Source: Pavlovales sp. CCMP2436 (Eukaryota; Haptophyta; Pavlovophyceae; Pavlovales). From it: DNA of 20,429 nt. A model generated the notes under the pieces. That model was not told the DNA's origin, did not search any database, and saw only the letters and a list, made by a program, of their open reading frames with translations. This document shows, one piece after another, positions 8,972 through 17,890 of the stretch. The number at the start of each line of letters is the position of its first letter. The first letter of the stretch is position 1. The stretch spans positions 161,944 to 182,372 of the forward strand of contig MU631366.1 in assembly GCA_026770615.1 (NCBI GenBank), read 5' to 3'. The translations under genes were made by a program, and so were the position numbers.

Positions 8972-9477
8972 GAACGGCCGCGAGTTTTGTCACCGGGGTT
9001 GGCCTACCGCACTCGACACGAGCGGGGAGCCAGACGTACAAGTCCGGCATTCCCGTCTAAGAAACCAACCCTGTATCCCTTCAAGGGGGTCTGGATCTCA
9101 ATGATGATGAACCGACGAGGACGGGTCTCGAGCGTAAAAAATTATAGAATATAATCGGACATTGAATTAGTATCTAGATTGTAGCAGCTTGCAATTAAAG
9201 TCACGTTTTGCTGGCGGCGGGTTCACGGTGGATATTCTGCTCTCGAGGACCAATCGCAACAACGGCAAGTTCTATTCCGTGAAACGTCATGATCACGTTT
9301 AACTGAACTAAATTTTTAATGATTATAGTTACTTGTTGCAGCTCAAGTTATCTTATCACTTTTTAATTAACGTAGTTACGTTATTTGATGTAATTATATT
9401 ATGATTGCGACACAGTCACTAATTAATATTCGTTTCTCGACAGTTTTGTTTTATTATCAACCAACTAACTAACATCA
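8972..9477. other. Intergenic, mostly AT-rich from about 9130
   Basis: No convincing gene. The first part is GC-rich like the neighbouring pseudogene. From about 9130 it is AT-rich, and its only coding-like stretch is the kinase-like scrap at 9204-9302. Confidence 0.5.
9204..9302 (+). pseudogene. Possible protein-kinase N-lobe scrap
   Basis: A short frame ending at TAA 9300-9302 reads RFAGGGFTVDILLSR, then NGKFYSVKRHDHV. It resembles a kinase glycine-rich loop followed by the G-K-x-Y-A-V-K strand carrying the ATP-anchoring Lys, at about the right spacing. No further kinase subdomains follow. It is only about 33 codons long, so chance resemblance or an orphan exon cannot be excluded. Confidence 0.25.
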
Positions 9478-10402
9478 TAACCCCTATGGTGGGACGGGGC
9501 CCTATTGTGGGACACTTGCGCGCGATTGAGTCTACGCGCTAACGGCTGGGATATTTGCGACGGGAGTTAGAGCGCCGGATAGCCCACGCCCAGGCGCGTC
9601 CAGCAAGCCAGCGCACACCCCTGTCCGACCTCTTAATCAGCCGTGCGAGCGCGCCGCGCGTTGCGACGAATCAGAAATTTCGGCCGTGATTTCGACGAGA
9701 ATTACAATTGCGCACGAACGGGAGCGGCCACTGAGCTCGCTCATAGATCCTAGCGTACTTTGTGAGCAGGCGGACACGCCAATGCCGGTGCCGTCGCAAG
9801 AGCTTGAGATTTCGCGGCTAACTGCTTTGCCGCGTAAGTCGTCAAAAAAACAGTTTCTTCTGCAGCCGCGACCTCGGCGGCGTGATGGCGCGGTCGAGTA
9901 AGGTACAGCAAGAGAAGCTCCCTCCTCGACACGCGCATGGGATCCAAGCTCGTCGAGTTCGAGGTCGAGTGGGATGGGTGGACGAACCCGATCGACTTCA
10001 CGTGGGAGCCGGAGGTCAACCTGCCGGGCTACGCCGACCTCGTCCGCGACTTCATCGCGGAGTGGAAGGAGGCCGGCAAGGCGTGGCCCCCGCCGAGGGG
10101 GTGATGGGGGAGAGTGCCCCCCCGCCCCCGCTCGCCGCCGGCCCGCTTTGGGGGCCTCCAGGCCCTCCGATGCGCGTTGGGGTCGGCTGTCCCACGATAG
10201 GGCCCGTTTTAGTTTTTTCTCTCTCTACCGCACTTGACATGTCTTGCAGCGGCGGGCCGGTAGCTAGTTCGGATAGGCCAGGTTTATAGGGGCACTTCGA
10301 CAACACCCCTGGCTATCCCCCAGGCCATCAAGCGCCCTTGCCAGACCTCATGCAACCAGTCTGGGACCCGATATGTCCAAAAGTGTCCCACCATAGGGGT
10401 TT
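9478..10402. mobile_element. Inverted-repeat element with duplicated terminal motif
   Basis: CCCCTATGGTGGGAC at 9481-9495 is matched exactly in reverse complement at 10385-10399. The match extends by AA on the outside, and ATCATAAC-like sequence follows at both outer flanks. A second copy of the motif lies inside each end: GGGCCCTATTGTGGGACA at about 9497-9514, and its inverted relative CTGTCCCACGATAGGGCCC at 10188-10206. The outer ends define about 920 bp. No transposase is visible. The interior is GC-rich and holds a chromodomain-like exon (9886-10104), so this is a non-autonomous or decayed TIR element. The superfamily is not identified and no clear target-site duplication was found. Confidence 0.6.
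9886..10104 (+). CDS. Chromodomain-like exon inside the TIR element (partial)
   Basis: Frame 1, open from 9886 (after a TGA at 9883) to TGA at 10102-10104. It reads SLLDTRMGSKLVEFEVEWDG, then a short insert, TWEPEVNL, and a last helix LVRDFIAEWK. This follows the chromodomain order: I/L-L-D-x-R, K-x-x-x-[YF]-x-V-x-W-x-G-W, T-W-E-P-x-x-N-L, C-terminal helix with FxxxW. Chromodomains bind methylated histone tails and occur in chromoviral integrases and some transposon proteins. The 5' end is unclear: GGTACAG just before 9909 could be a splice acceptor, joining upstream sequence in another frame. The gene is probably a fragment. Confidence 0.55.
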   Translation, partial: WRGRVRYSKRSSLLDTRMGSKLVEFEVEWDGWTNPIDFTWEPEVNLPGYADLVRDFIAEWKEAGKAWPPPRG

Positions 10403-10611
10403 TGACGTTATGATTTATGAATACTTGTTTTAAATGTGTAATTAAGTAACTAGAATTAGACTACAAAGTTAAGTTAGTCCAAGACTAGCTACATCTATCA
10501 TGTATCTCTTTTCAATGAGATATTTATGCACATTGAAAGCGATAATATTTACACTCGATCGACGAATAAACTTCATTTAGGCTCGCCCGTCGGTCTCGCG
10601 CGCGAGGAGCC
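10105..10611. other. Right part of the TIR element and AT-rich spacer
   Basis: 10105-10402 is the noncoding right part of the inverted-repeat element. 10403-10560 is AT-rich spacer. The GT-like gene's stop codon is at 10612-10614 on the minus strand. I see no gene here. Confidence 0.5.
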
Positions 10612-11730
10612 TCAGTCGATGGACGCGTACTTGCGCGCGAGCGTGTGCGGCATGGCGCGCGAACCGTTCAAGAAGATCAATCCGTGCGGACGTGTCCAAA
10701 CGTCGTCCGCGCCTGCCGCCGCGCGCACGGCCGGCCCGCAGGGTAGGGCGTCGAGGGTGCGGCCGAGTGCGATGGAGGCGGGCATCTCGACCGTGTGCGG
10801 CACGAAGACGCGGGGCAGCACCTCGACCGCGGTCTCATAGTGGAACTTGCGCTGCAGGTCGGAGTGGAAGTAGGCGGCTCGCCTGGCGGAGACGGCGGCG
10901 GCCATCTCGGAGAAGGAGGACATGGGCGACAGCACGCGCACGTCGCAGGCCGCCAGCAGGGAGAGCTCGAGCAAGGAGACGCGCGCGCCCTCGCGTGAGA
11001 CGGTACAGTCCGCGTCGTCCGCCTTGCAACCCGCTCGCTTGACGAGGCCGGGCAGCAGCAGCACGCGCGCGCTCGAGCCGAGCAGGTTGGTGAACGTCTC
11101 CCGCGCCGTCTCGCGGCTGGCAGCGCCGTCGGCCGCCACGAAGAAAACGACCGCGGCTCTCCTCTCGCGCGGCAGCAGCTCCAGCGCCGATCGCGCGAGG
11201 CGGGACCATTCGATCGCTGAGAGCTTTGCCGAGCGGAAGTCCCCTCCGTTCCGCACTACATACAATAAAGTAAAAGTATTGTTATTCTTGTTATTATTAT
11301 TATTGCTACAGAATTGTTATTGCTATTAGTATTGTTATGATTGTTACTTCACACTTATTTGTAAGATTGGCATTGTCATCGTTAGTAGTATTGTTATCAT
11401 TGTGATGATTGTGATTGTGATTTTCTAGCTTTGTATCTTGCTTGTTATTACCATGCACGCCAACAGTCAGCGGGCGACCTGCGTCCGCAGCGCCAGCGCC
11501 CGGCGACAGTCCAAGGAGACTGGCGAAACTCGCGTCGATGCGCGCCTGCCGACTGCGCTCGAGCGGGAGGAAGTGGCGGTATATCGCGGCGAATAGACCC
11601 TCGGGCCCTCCGAATGCCTCGCGAAAGCGCCCGGCGAGCGCGGGGTGCAGGTGGAGCGCGTGCAGGAAGCAGGGCGCGCCGTGGACCTCGAGCGCGCCCG
11701 CTCGAGGCAACACTGGCTTGCGGTCTGACT
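10612..11730 (-). CDS. Fucosyltransferase-like (GT-B) glycosyltransferase, C-terminal part, at least two exons
   Basis: Minus strand exons at about 11730-11452 and 11255-10612, joined by a 196-base AT-rich intron (GTAATA ... TGTAG), phase 1. Across the junction the protein reads LTVGVH|VRNGGDFRS, the nucleotide-sugar-loop motif (V-H-[IV]-R-x-G-x-D) of fucosyltransferase-type GT-B enzymes, which independently supports the splice. Later come AAVVFFVAADG (S/A-D strand), VLLLPGLVKR, LELSLLAACDVRVLSPMSSFS and AAYFHSDL, the usual C-terminal GT-B order, with the Leu-x-x-C-D and Ser-Ser-Phe-Ser donor site as in plant GT37-like enzymes. Such enzymes act in the Golgi lumen. The N-terminal part with membrane anchor is missing upstream of about 11730. 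Family assignment beyond GT-B is tentative. Confidence 0.55.
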
Positions 11731-11820
11731 GAATGTATTACTCATGCTATGCTGAGTCGGGGGACTGAATTGCGTTGAGTATTTTTGAGGATTCCGATTC
11801 TCGGGCGGGCAGCTCGCCAG

Positions 11821-12837
11821 CTACAAGAGGAGGAGCTGCACACCGGTGTGGCGCTGCGAGTGGCGCTGCGACGCCTCCAACGTATGCCACGGCCCTGTGT
11901 ATGATTCCCGTCGCATGCCCTCTCGCGTCTCGTGCTGCGCCCAGCCGGAAAAATTGACGCACGCGCCCTCCCCCCCCAAAGTACTGGATATCTCCTTGCT
12001 GGGCTCGGTCGCGGTGAGGAAGAGGACGGCCGCGACGGAGAGCGCCATGCCACACTCAAACACGTAGCTCGCCGTGCCGAGTAGGGCCGGACAGTCCATA
12101 GCCGGCACCCGATGGGTGCAGCCAATGTTCGCCTGCGTGATGATCAGAAAGACGAAGGCGCAGAAGATGCCGAGGGAGAGGCACACCTTGCGCCTGAGGT
12201 GCGTGCACTTCGGCGTGGTCGAGAGTACGAGCGCCTCGGCCACGAAGCTGAGAATGAACGCGATGGCGGCGCCAAGATTGTACAGCCCGTGCTGTATCGC
12301 CCTCTTCCTGCTCTCGCTGTCCAAGTCGAGGGGAGAATCATCGGCCCTGTAGTCGACAGATGCGAGGAGGAGATAGAGACCTGCCGACTGAGCAGTCTGC
12401 CAGAGGAAGCGGAGCGCGCCGGATCGGGAGAAGACCCACGCGGCAGGTGCAAAAGCGAACCCCTCAAGCACGTCGAGCAGCCACGCGAGGGGCGACGGGA
12501 AGTCGTCGGTGATTGGTGGCGAGAGAAGAAAGGGATGCAGTGTGATGAGGGAGAGCGTCGCGGCAAATCGCGCCACGCGCCCCGCCGCCCCCGGCGATGC
12601 CTGCGCAAATAGCGGCGCCTGCACCACTGCGACGGCAATCAGGAGCGCTAGCAGTCCGGTGCCCAGCGCGGATAACTGGTGCAGTACAGCCGAGGCGACC
12701 TCCGCCATCTCTGCCCGTGCCTCGATCCCGCGCATGACCTCAGCGCGTTCGAGCGCGAAAGCCACTGCCGCGCTGGGGTCGCGCACCGCGGGTGCGCGCG
12801 GCTGCGCGGCCGGCCGGCGTGACATACAGAGACCCAT
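11821..12837 (-). CDS. DRAM/Frag1-like multipass membrane protein, paralogue 1 (338 aa)
   Basis: Minus strand. The ATG is at 12837 (the frame is open further upstream, but without ATG), with no intron needed. About six hydrophobic segments: LGTGLLALLIAVAVVQAPLF, a FAATLSLITLHPFLL segment, the LRFLWQTAQSAGLYLLLASV region, NLGAAIAFILSFVAEALVL, CLSLGIFCAFVFLIITQA and YVFECGMALSVAAVLFLTA. The His-Gly helix start (IQHGLYNLGAA), the Lys-x-x-x-R-x-x-L loop and the conserved Glu in the last helix (FECGMA) recall the Frag1/DRAM/Sfk1 family of Golgi, lysosome or plasma-membrane proteins. After the last helix a hydrophilic tail of about 60 residues has no counterpart in the paralogue at 13373-14550 and may be read-through of an unspliced 3' region. 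Confidence 0.6.
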   Translation of the reverse strand: MGLCMSRRPAAQPRAPAVRDPSAAVAFALERAEVMRGIEARAEMAEVASAVLHQLSALGTGLLALLIAVAVVQAPLFAQASPGAAGRVARFAATLSLITLHPFLLSPPITDDFPSPLAWLLDVLEGFAFAPAAWVFSRSGALRFLWQTAQSAGLYLLLASVDYRADDSPLDLDSESRKRAIQHGLYNLGAAIAFILSFVAEALVLSTTPKCTHLRRKVCLSLGIFCAFVFLIITQANIGCTHRVPAMDCPALLGTASYVFECGMALSVAAVLFLTATEPSKEISSTLGGEGACVNFSGWAQHETREGMRRESYTGPWHTLEASQRHSQRHTGVQLLLL

Positions 12838-13372
12838 CGCTGGGTCGGAGCCGGGGCTGCGAGCTCGACAGTATCGATGCGCGCTGACGACAGTTCGGGG
12901 CTGCGAGCTCAACAGTATCAACGCGCGCGAGCACTGCACGACTGACGACGACAGTCCAAAACTGGATGGGTTTGCTGAACGAGATTGATTTAAATCTAAA
13001 ATTCATGCAGTACCCGCACGCGGTGCAAGCTTGCGCTTCGACTCAGACTGGGGAGCTGCAACCCGAGCTGCTAGCACGTCGTGACTGTCGATGGGCACCC
13101 ATCGCACGCCCATAACTCACTTTTATTATGCAACATTGCAACTCACTTTTTTTACTTTTACTCCTCGGCTGCTTACAACTATGCGCTGCTTTTCCCTTCG
13201 ACCGAGCCTCTCGGCGAGTTGCAGCCTGAGCTGAGAGCATGTGACTGTCTCTAAGTTGGCTAGCGATGCTGAGCATTGATGGGATTTCATCACGCAATTT
13301 CACTCACCGGTGCAAACTGAATCGAAATCGGATTTCAGCTCGCGCGCCTCAAGCGCGAAATTGAGCGGAGAG
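12838..13372. promoter_or_regulatory. Shared upstream region of the divergent membrane-protein genes
   Basis: 535 bases between the two head-to-head start codons, a candidate bidirectional promoter. It holds a 44-bp tandem duplication (12853-12940) and a second duplicated pair: the stretch GAGCTGCAACCCGAGCTG at about 13051 recurs, diverged, at about 13213, both followed by a GTGACTGTC-like string. No TATA box or defined factor site is recognised. Confidence 0.35.
12853..12940 (+). repeat. 44-bp tandem duplication upstream of DRAM-like gene 1
   Basis: GGGGCTGCGAGCTC starts at 12853 and again at 12897. Both are followed by a near-identical GACAGTATCGATGCGCGC-type stretch (second copy AACAGTATCAACGCGCGC). 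It lies immediately upstream of the minus-strand ATG at 12837. Confidence 0.8.
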
Positions 13373-14550
13373 ATGGGCCGCTGGCAACGCCTCCTCCTGC
13401 GCGTGCGCTCGAATGCGGGGCCCAAGCACGAAACCCACGCGCTCGAGCGCGATACCCAGTCGGAGACGGTCACCTTCATCGTCACGATGCTCTATAGGCA
13501 GGCGCGGTGCGGCCAACTCTGCCTATTCGACGGGTACATCCAATATTCGATGACCGTGCTGCGCCGCGCCTGCCTCTCCCCACCCTCTACAGCTTCTCGA
13601 ATCTCGGCACGGGCCTACTCTTGGTTCTGCTAGTCATTGCCGTCGTGCAGGCGCCACTGGTCACGGTCGCCATGGGCAGCACCCTCGAGTTCGAGCAAAC
13701 TATCAGCGCGAGCGTCTCCGACTGGGGGCGATTCTTCTTCGCGGTGCGTGCGCAAGGACGATTCTTCTTCGCCCGAGGGCGCACCCTTTGCGTGCGTCAC
13801 CGCCTTTAGCGTGCGACTTCTCCTTTTCCACACGCGCGCTCTCTCTTAGACGTGTACCTTTTGCCGCGTTCGCCCGAGGGCGCACACTTTGCGTGCGTCA
13901 CCGCCCGTACCGTGCGTCATCCCCTTTTCCACACGCGCGCTCTCTCTTAGTCATGCACCTTTGCCGCGATCGTGCACTTGATCACGATGCACCCATATAT
14001 GGTATCGCCACCATTCACCGACGACTTCTCGTCGCCCCTCGGGTGGCTGCTCGACGTGCTAGACGGGTGCCTCCCGTGTTGCCGCCCTGCGTCCTACTTT
14101 GCTCCAGCCGCATGGCCACTCAGCCGGCACGGCGCGCTCCGCTTCCTCTGGCTGACTGCTCAGTCGGTAGGTCTCTACCTCCTCGCGTCGGTCAACTACA
14201 CGACTGAGGACATCCGCTTCGAATCGAACGGCGAGATCAGGAAGCGGGCAATACAGCACGGGCTTCACAACTTCGGCGCCGCCCTCGCGTTCATTCTCAG
14301 CTTCGTGGCCGAGGCGCTCGTGCTCTCGACCACGCCGAGGAGCAAGCACGTCGGTCGCAAGGTGTGCCTCTCCCTCGGCATCCTCTGCGCCTTCGTCTTT
14401 CTGATCACGCAGGAGGGCTTTGGCTGCACCGGCCGGGTGCCAGCCACGATCTGTCCGGCCCCTTTTGGCACGGTGAGCTACATGTTTGAGTGTGGCATGG
14501 CGCTCTCCCTCGCGGCCATCTTCTTCCTCACGGCGTTCGAGCATAAGTAG
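13373..14550 (+). CDS. DRAM/Frag1-like multipass membrane protein, paralogue 2 (three exons, 294 aa)
   Basis: Inferred exons: 13373-13506, 13593-13743 and 13951-14550. Intron 1 (86 bp, GTGCGG...CTACAG, phase 2) joins LYRQAR to FSNLGTGLL. Intron 2 (207 bp, GTGCGT...CTCTTAG, phase 0) leads into CTFAAIVHLITMHPY. The spliced total of 885 bases is an exact reading frame. Homology to the minus-strand paralogue covers LGTGLL to LTAFEHK, including AIQHGL, SFVAEALVLSTTP, KVCLSLGI and FECGMALS, with about six membrane segments. The N-terminal ~45 residues are unlike the paralogue. Splice sites are inferred from the paralogue alignment and phase, not from transcripts. An AATAAA at 14835-14840 could serve as poly(A) signal. 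Confidence 0.55.
13770..13971 (+). repeat. ~101-bp tandem duplication spanning the 3' half of intron 2 and its splice acceptor
   Basis: CGCCCGAGGGCGCAC starts at 13770 and again at 13871. Both units continue with TTTGCGTGCGTCACCGCC and later CACACGCGCGCTCTCTCTTAG, then a TGCACCTTTGCCGCG-like end. The acceptor TCTCTCTTAG therefore exists twice, ending at 13849 and 13950. Only the second leads into the conserved reading frame. Just upstream, CGATTCTTCTTCGC is also doubled (about 13731 and 13759). Confidence 0.8.
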
Positions 14551-15503
14551 ATTGCCGCCCACACTCCTGAGGGCGCGTTCTTTGTGCCAATCTTTATGAC
14601 TTTCAAGACGTGGAACGCAGACCCCACCGACGACAATGACACGGTGGCGCCCGGGCGCGTCATGGTCTGAGGCGCGGGCATGCAGCACAACTGGAACGTC
14701 GGAGCAGAAGGCGCAGCTGAGAAAGTGCCGAGGCCAACACATCATGCATGCATTCAACTGAAGCTCCATCCACGTCCAAACTTCCTGGTAACTGGTGACT
14801 GGTGTCGCATTTATTGCTAATTTCCTGCAAAACTAATAAAACCGCAAGATGGCGTTAAGTTAGTAAAACCTTTTTCCATTTATATATTGAAGTCATTATA
14901 TTGTAAATATTGAAGTCATTATATTAATATAGGCGGGGTGTTCTGGCTGGCGGTGTGACAAATCATTAATCAAGCTGACCTTTGCGCTCCGACCGACGCA
15001 GGCTCTGGAGCGCTACGCCGGTGCGGGGAACATTATATTTATTATGTTATGTTATGATGCCACTTCTACCGCCTAGGGCGCAGTTTCTGCGTCCAGGTGG
15101 CCCCGAGTGTCAGCGTTTAAGCGTCACTCTGTTGAGTTTCGACGTCACCCTGCGGTGATACCAAAGCGCCGACAAAGCTTCGACACAGGCGATTTTGTTT
15201 CGGGTTTGGTCGAAGATCGGTTCTACTGCGGTGTCTCTCTACACGCAGCGACGCGGTCCACATTGCGCCGCATGACAGTGTAAGTCATCGGGAAGCCCAT
15301 TGCATTGCCGAAGCACGCACGTAAAATATTCCGCCATATGAAATACCCCGTATTTGTAGAGTATATGTATGATAGGGATTCAAGCTAGCGTCTGACTGTC
15401 CTGAATGTTGTGCTGGTCTGAGCGCTGCGTCGCCCATTGCCTGCTGCGTGCCTTAGAGTATATCTTACATTAAATACATATAAATATATTACTCTGGGTG
15501 AGC
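14551..15503. other. Intergenic, no gene recognised
   Basis: A mixed-composition spacer. It holds a near-perfect 23-bp-period tandem pair (ATATTGAAGTCATTATATT at 14884-14902 and 14907-14925) and AT-rich stretches. I looked on both strands for a viral Rep gene next to the capsid-like gene and found none. Confidence 0.5.
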
Positions 15504-15545
15504 CGTGCTATGCTGTGCCTGCAAATGCAGGCACAGCATAGCACG
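15504..15545. repeat. Perfect 19-bp stem-loop upstream of the capsid-like gene
   Basis: 15504-15522 is the exact reverse complement of 15527-15545, separated by AAAT. The outermost A and T of that spacer can also pair, leaving a two-base turn. The arm reads CGTGCTATGCTGTGCCTGC. It lies about 145 bp upstream of the likely capsid ATG. It lacks the nonanucleotide loop of a typical CRESS-virus origin. Confidence 0.85.
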
Positions 15546-15688
15546 TGGCCTGGTGTGTGTAGGCTACCCTATTTCTTGTCTTGGGAAGGGTTCGGCTCAG
15601 ACAAAGCGGAGTCGAACCTGCTCTTGCAAGATCCATTGCCAACAATTCTTATACCGCTGCCTCTGTGGGAATCAACGGCGCAAGGCAT

Positions 15689-16599
15689 ATGCTCAAGCGT
15701 TACTCACGTGCTGACGTCCCTATGTCGGGTGTTACGCCTGTTCTCTCTGCGACGAACGTCCATCACGCTCGTGGATTTGGACCAAACAAGCGTCGCCAGC
15801 GTTCTATTGGCAAGGCGCCTGTCCATATGGCGCAGAAGCGTTCTCTCAAGAAAACCATCCGGCGAGTCATCTAGCAGGAGGGTGTCTTTTACTCCAATCC
15901 CGCATCTATGGGAACGTCTCCACTGGACAGGACCCTGTCAATCAACTCGTTACCTCTGTATCCGACAGCTTTGTGGGATTCAACATCTGGAATGCAGCAG
16001 GAAACCTTTATTCTTCTCTAGCACAATGGAACGTCGCTGGGCCAATCGCCAAAGGTAAATTCATCGGCATTCGCGTCCGCATCCAGTTCAAGGCAGTTGG
16101 TCTTAACGCCAAGTCGTCTTTGAAGTTTATGCTTCTTCACAACCACGAAGTTTTTGAGGGCATCAAAGGCACTAAGGGCTTTACTTATGTGAAGCCTATT
16201 GGCTTCTCGTCTGGAAATGGTGGAACCGTTTCTGGTGCGCATCTTTACCAGACCGATGGAATTGGCTTGGATGGTGCCACAGTTCTTCCAATTGGGTTTA
16301 CGTCCAAGACGGAAATGTCGTCGCGATTCCGCAAAGGCTTGACTTTGTAGGAAAATCGTCATCTCATTCTTCCCGATCAAATGGCAACTACTCGATTCGA
16401 CCGTGAGGGAGAGTATGACATGTTTGTACCTATCAAGACACACGTCACGGAGTTTGGCAAGCTTGCTGAAGACAATCGGCCTCAGGAGTTTGACAAGGAC
16501 AATCTGAACCTTGTGTTCTGCTCGAACGACAGTGCTACAGCAGACAACACGAGGTACCACATTCGTGTACTCGCTCAGATAAAGTATCGACTCTTTTAG
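15689..16599 (+). pseudogene. Broken capsid-protein-like gene, probable endogenous ssDNA (CRESS-type) virus relic
   Basis: Starts at ATG 15689 (MLKRYSRADVPM) with a basic N-terminus rich in Arg, Lys and His (NKRRQRS, KRSLKKTIRR), as in small icosahedral capsid proteins that bind genome inside the shell. The rest is beta-rich: GKFIGIRVRIQFKA, SSLKFMLLHNHE, and an end RYHIRVLAQIKYRLF with stop TAG at 16597-16599. About 300 codons in total, a normal capsid length. Lesions: TAG at 15872-15874, a frame change between about 15890 and 15905, and TAG at 16348-16350. GC content is visibly lower than that of the flanking host genes and codon use differs. The family is inferred from architecture; bacilladnavirus or another CRESS group is possible. 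No Rep gene is present. Confidence 0.45.
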
Positions 16600-17018
16600 A
16601 GTTTCAGCTGCTACACTATCATACGTACGGACTTAAGTTAAGAAAAAATCAGACCATCCCTATCTTATTTGTGCCCTATCTTATTTGTGAAATAGGATAA
16701 TTATAAAATTGCGCCGCAGGCTTCACCGGTCATCTTTATCTGTCACATAGATACTAGAAAGTTGTTACAACTCAAAAGTAAAACAAATCGATTTGTTTCC
16801 GACCCCCCGATTCCGACACAAATGAATTATTCATGCTGCCAGGAGCACCTTGATCTCGAGAATTTTTTTAAATCGCGCGGGGGGGCGGGGGCTTGGGCAA
16901 GGGAGAGGGTGTCATCTCGCAGGGAGAGGGAAGAAGGGCTGGGAGCAGCGCAGGAGAGGGAAGCGGCTAGGGCGCTGTAAGGGGCAGGCGCAGCGCTGTG
17001 CGCAGGGCGGGACGCGGT
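16600..17018. other. Spacer between viral relic and next gene
   Basis: AT-rich to about 16870, then abruptly G-rich (presumed 5' UTR of the next gene). It contains a perfect 16-bp tandem pair (16658-16689). No gene recognised. Confidence 0.5.
16658..16689 (+). repeat. Perfect 16-bp tandem pair
   Basis: CCCTATCTTATTTGTG occurs twice without spacer, 58 bp after the capsid-like stop codon. Confidence 0.9.
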
Positions 17019-17716
17019 ATGCGGGAGAGGCGCGGCGCGGAGGCGGCGCCGATCGGCGGTGGGAGGTACGCGCCACTGGGCAAGAGGCAGAACGCGCACA
17101 GGGGGCTGGTGTTCGTGCTCGCGCTCGCGCTCGGAATCGCACTGTCGGCGGTCGCCATCATCCGCGCGGCGCGCTTCCTGCGCGGCGCGCAGCCTGCATT
17201 TGACGCTGTTGTCGAGGCGCAGACGGGCGTCATGCGCTTCGCCGATGAGGAGGAACTGGGCACATTAGCGGACGCGGGTGGGACAGGCACGCTCGCCTCG
17301 CTCGCGCGCGCGGCCGCGGCCGCGGCTACGGCCGCAGCGGTCGCCATCGAGCGAGTCGTGCTCCAGTGCCCCGACTACGCGGGTGCGAGGCTTAGTACCG
17401 CTCGTACCCACTATCTGCTGCCTGCTAGCGCTGACTGTTTTGAATCATAGTACTCTACGCTCCTGACTGGCGCTGCCTGCCCGCGGCTGGCTGTCTGATC
17501 ACTGTGTGCTGGCGTTCGCTACGACTCTCGCAGGCCCGCTCATATGGGCGTGGTTCCCCAACGGCAAAAACCTCAAGATGCGCCCGGTCGCGGGGAGCAA
17601 ACTCGAGCCACCGGCCGAGCTGCGCCCCGTGCTCCTCCCCGCGCGACCCTTCGCCTTGCATGCCGCGGCGCTGCTCCCTGGATCGCGCTTCCACACCGCC
17701 GCGCGGACCAACATTG
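17019..17716 (+). CDS. Type II membrane protein, N-terminal part (two exons, 3' end missing)
   Basis: The ATG at 17019 opens a basic cytosolic N-terminus (MRERRG..., GKRQNAHR), then one membrane anchor (GLVFVLALALGIALSAVAII), then a lumenal stem rich in Ala. Exon 1 ends at 17382 (CGG|GTGCGA, phase 1). The 151-bp intron ends in CTCGCAG at 17533. Exon 2 (17534-17716) reads PLIWAWFPNGKNLKMRPVAG and ends LLPGSRFHTAARTNI at a plausible donor ATTG|GTGCGC. The topology is that of a Golgi glycosyltransferase N-terminus, but no catalytic motif is present. Beyond 17717 only repeat-rich noncoding sequence follows. It may be the missing 5' part of the gene at 10612-11730, separated by an inversion. Confidence 0.5.
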
Positions 17717-17890
17717 GTGCGCGGTATTTGAAAACAGATTTTTGACGGTATCTAAGAAGCCCTGCCTATGGTATCAGTAATAGTATATATAGATAGATAA
17801 ATTTTTAAAATTTGAAATACCGGAACCCCACACTGGCCATAGATATATAGATGTTTAGATATATAGATATATACTTACATTTATATGGGG
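17717..17890. other. AT-rich spacer with GATA-like microsatellite
   Basis: TATATAGATAGATA at about 17783 and several TAGATATATAGAT units at about 17840-17872. It begins at the last recognisable donor site of the upstream gene, so it could be intron or a rearrangement breakpoint. Confidence 0.5.

Noticed and set aside
15485..15493. ATATATTAC as a CRESS-virus nonanucleotide origin
   Set aside because: It deviates from the NANTATTAC consensus at position 2 and lies outside the hairpin loop at 15523-15526.
15872..16350. TAG read through as an amino acid in the capsid-like gene
   Set aside because: Both internal stops are TAG, but the final stop is TAG as well, and a frame change is also needed, so decay is simpler than recoding.
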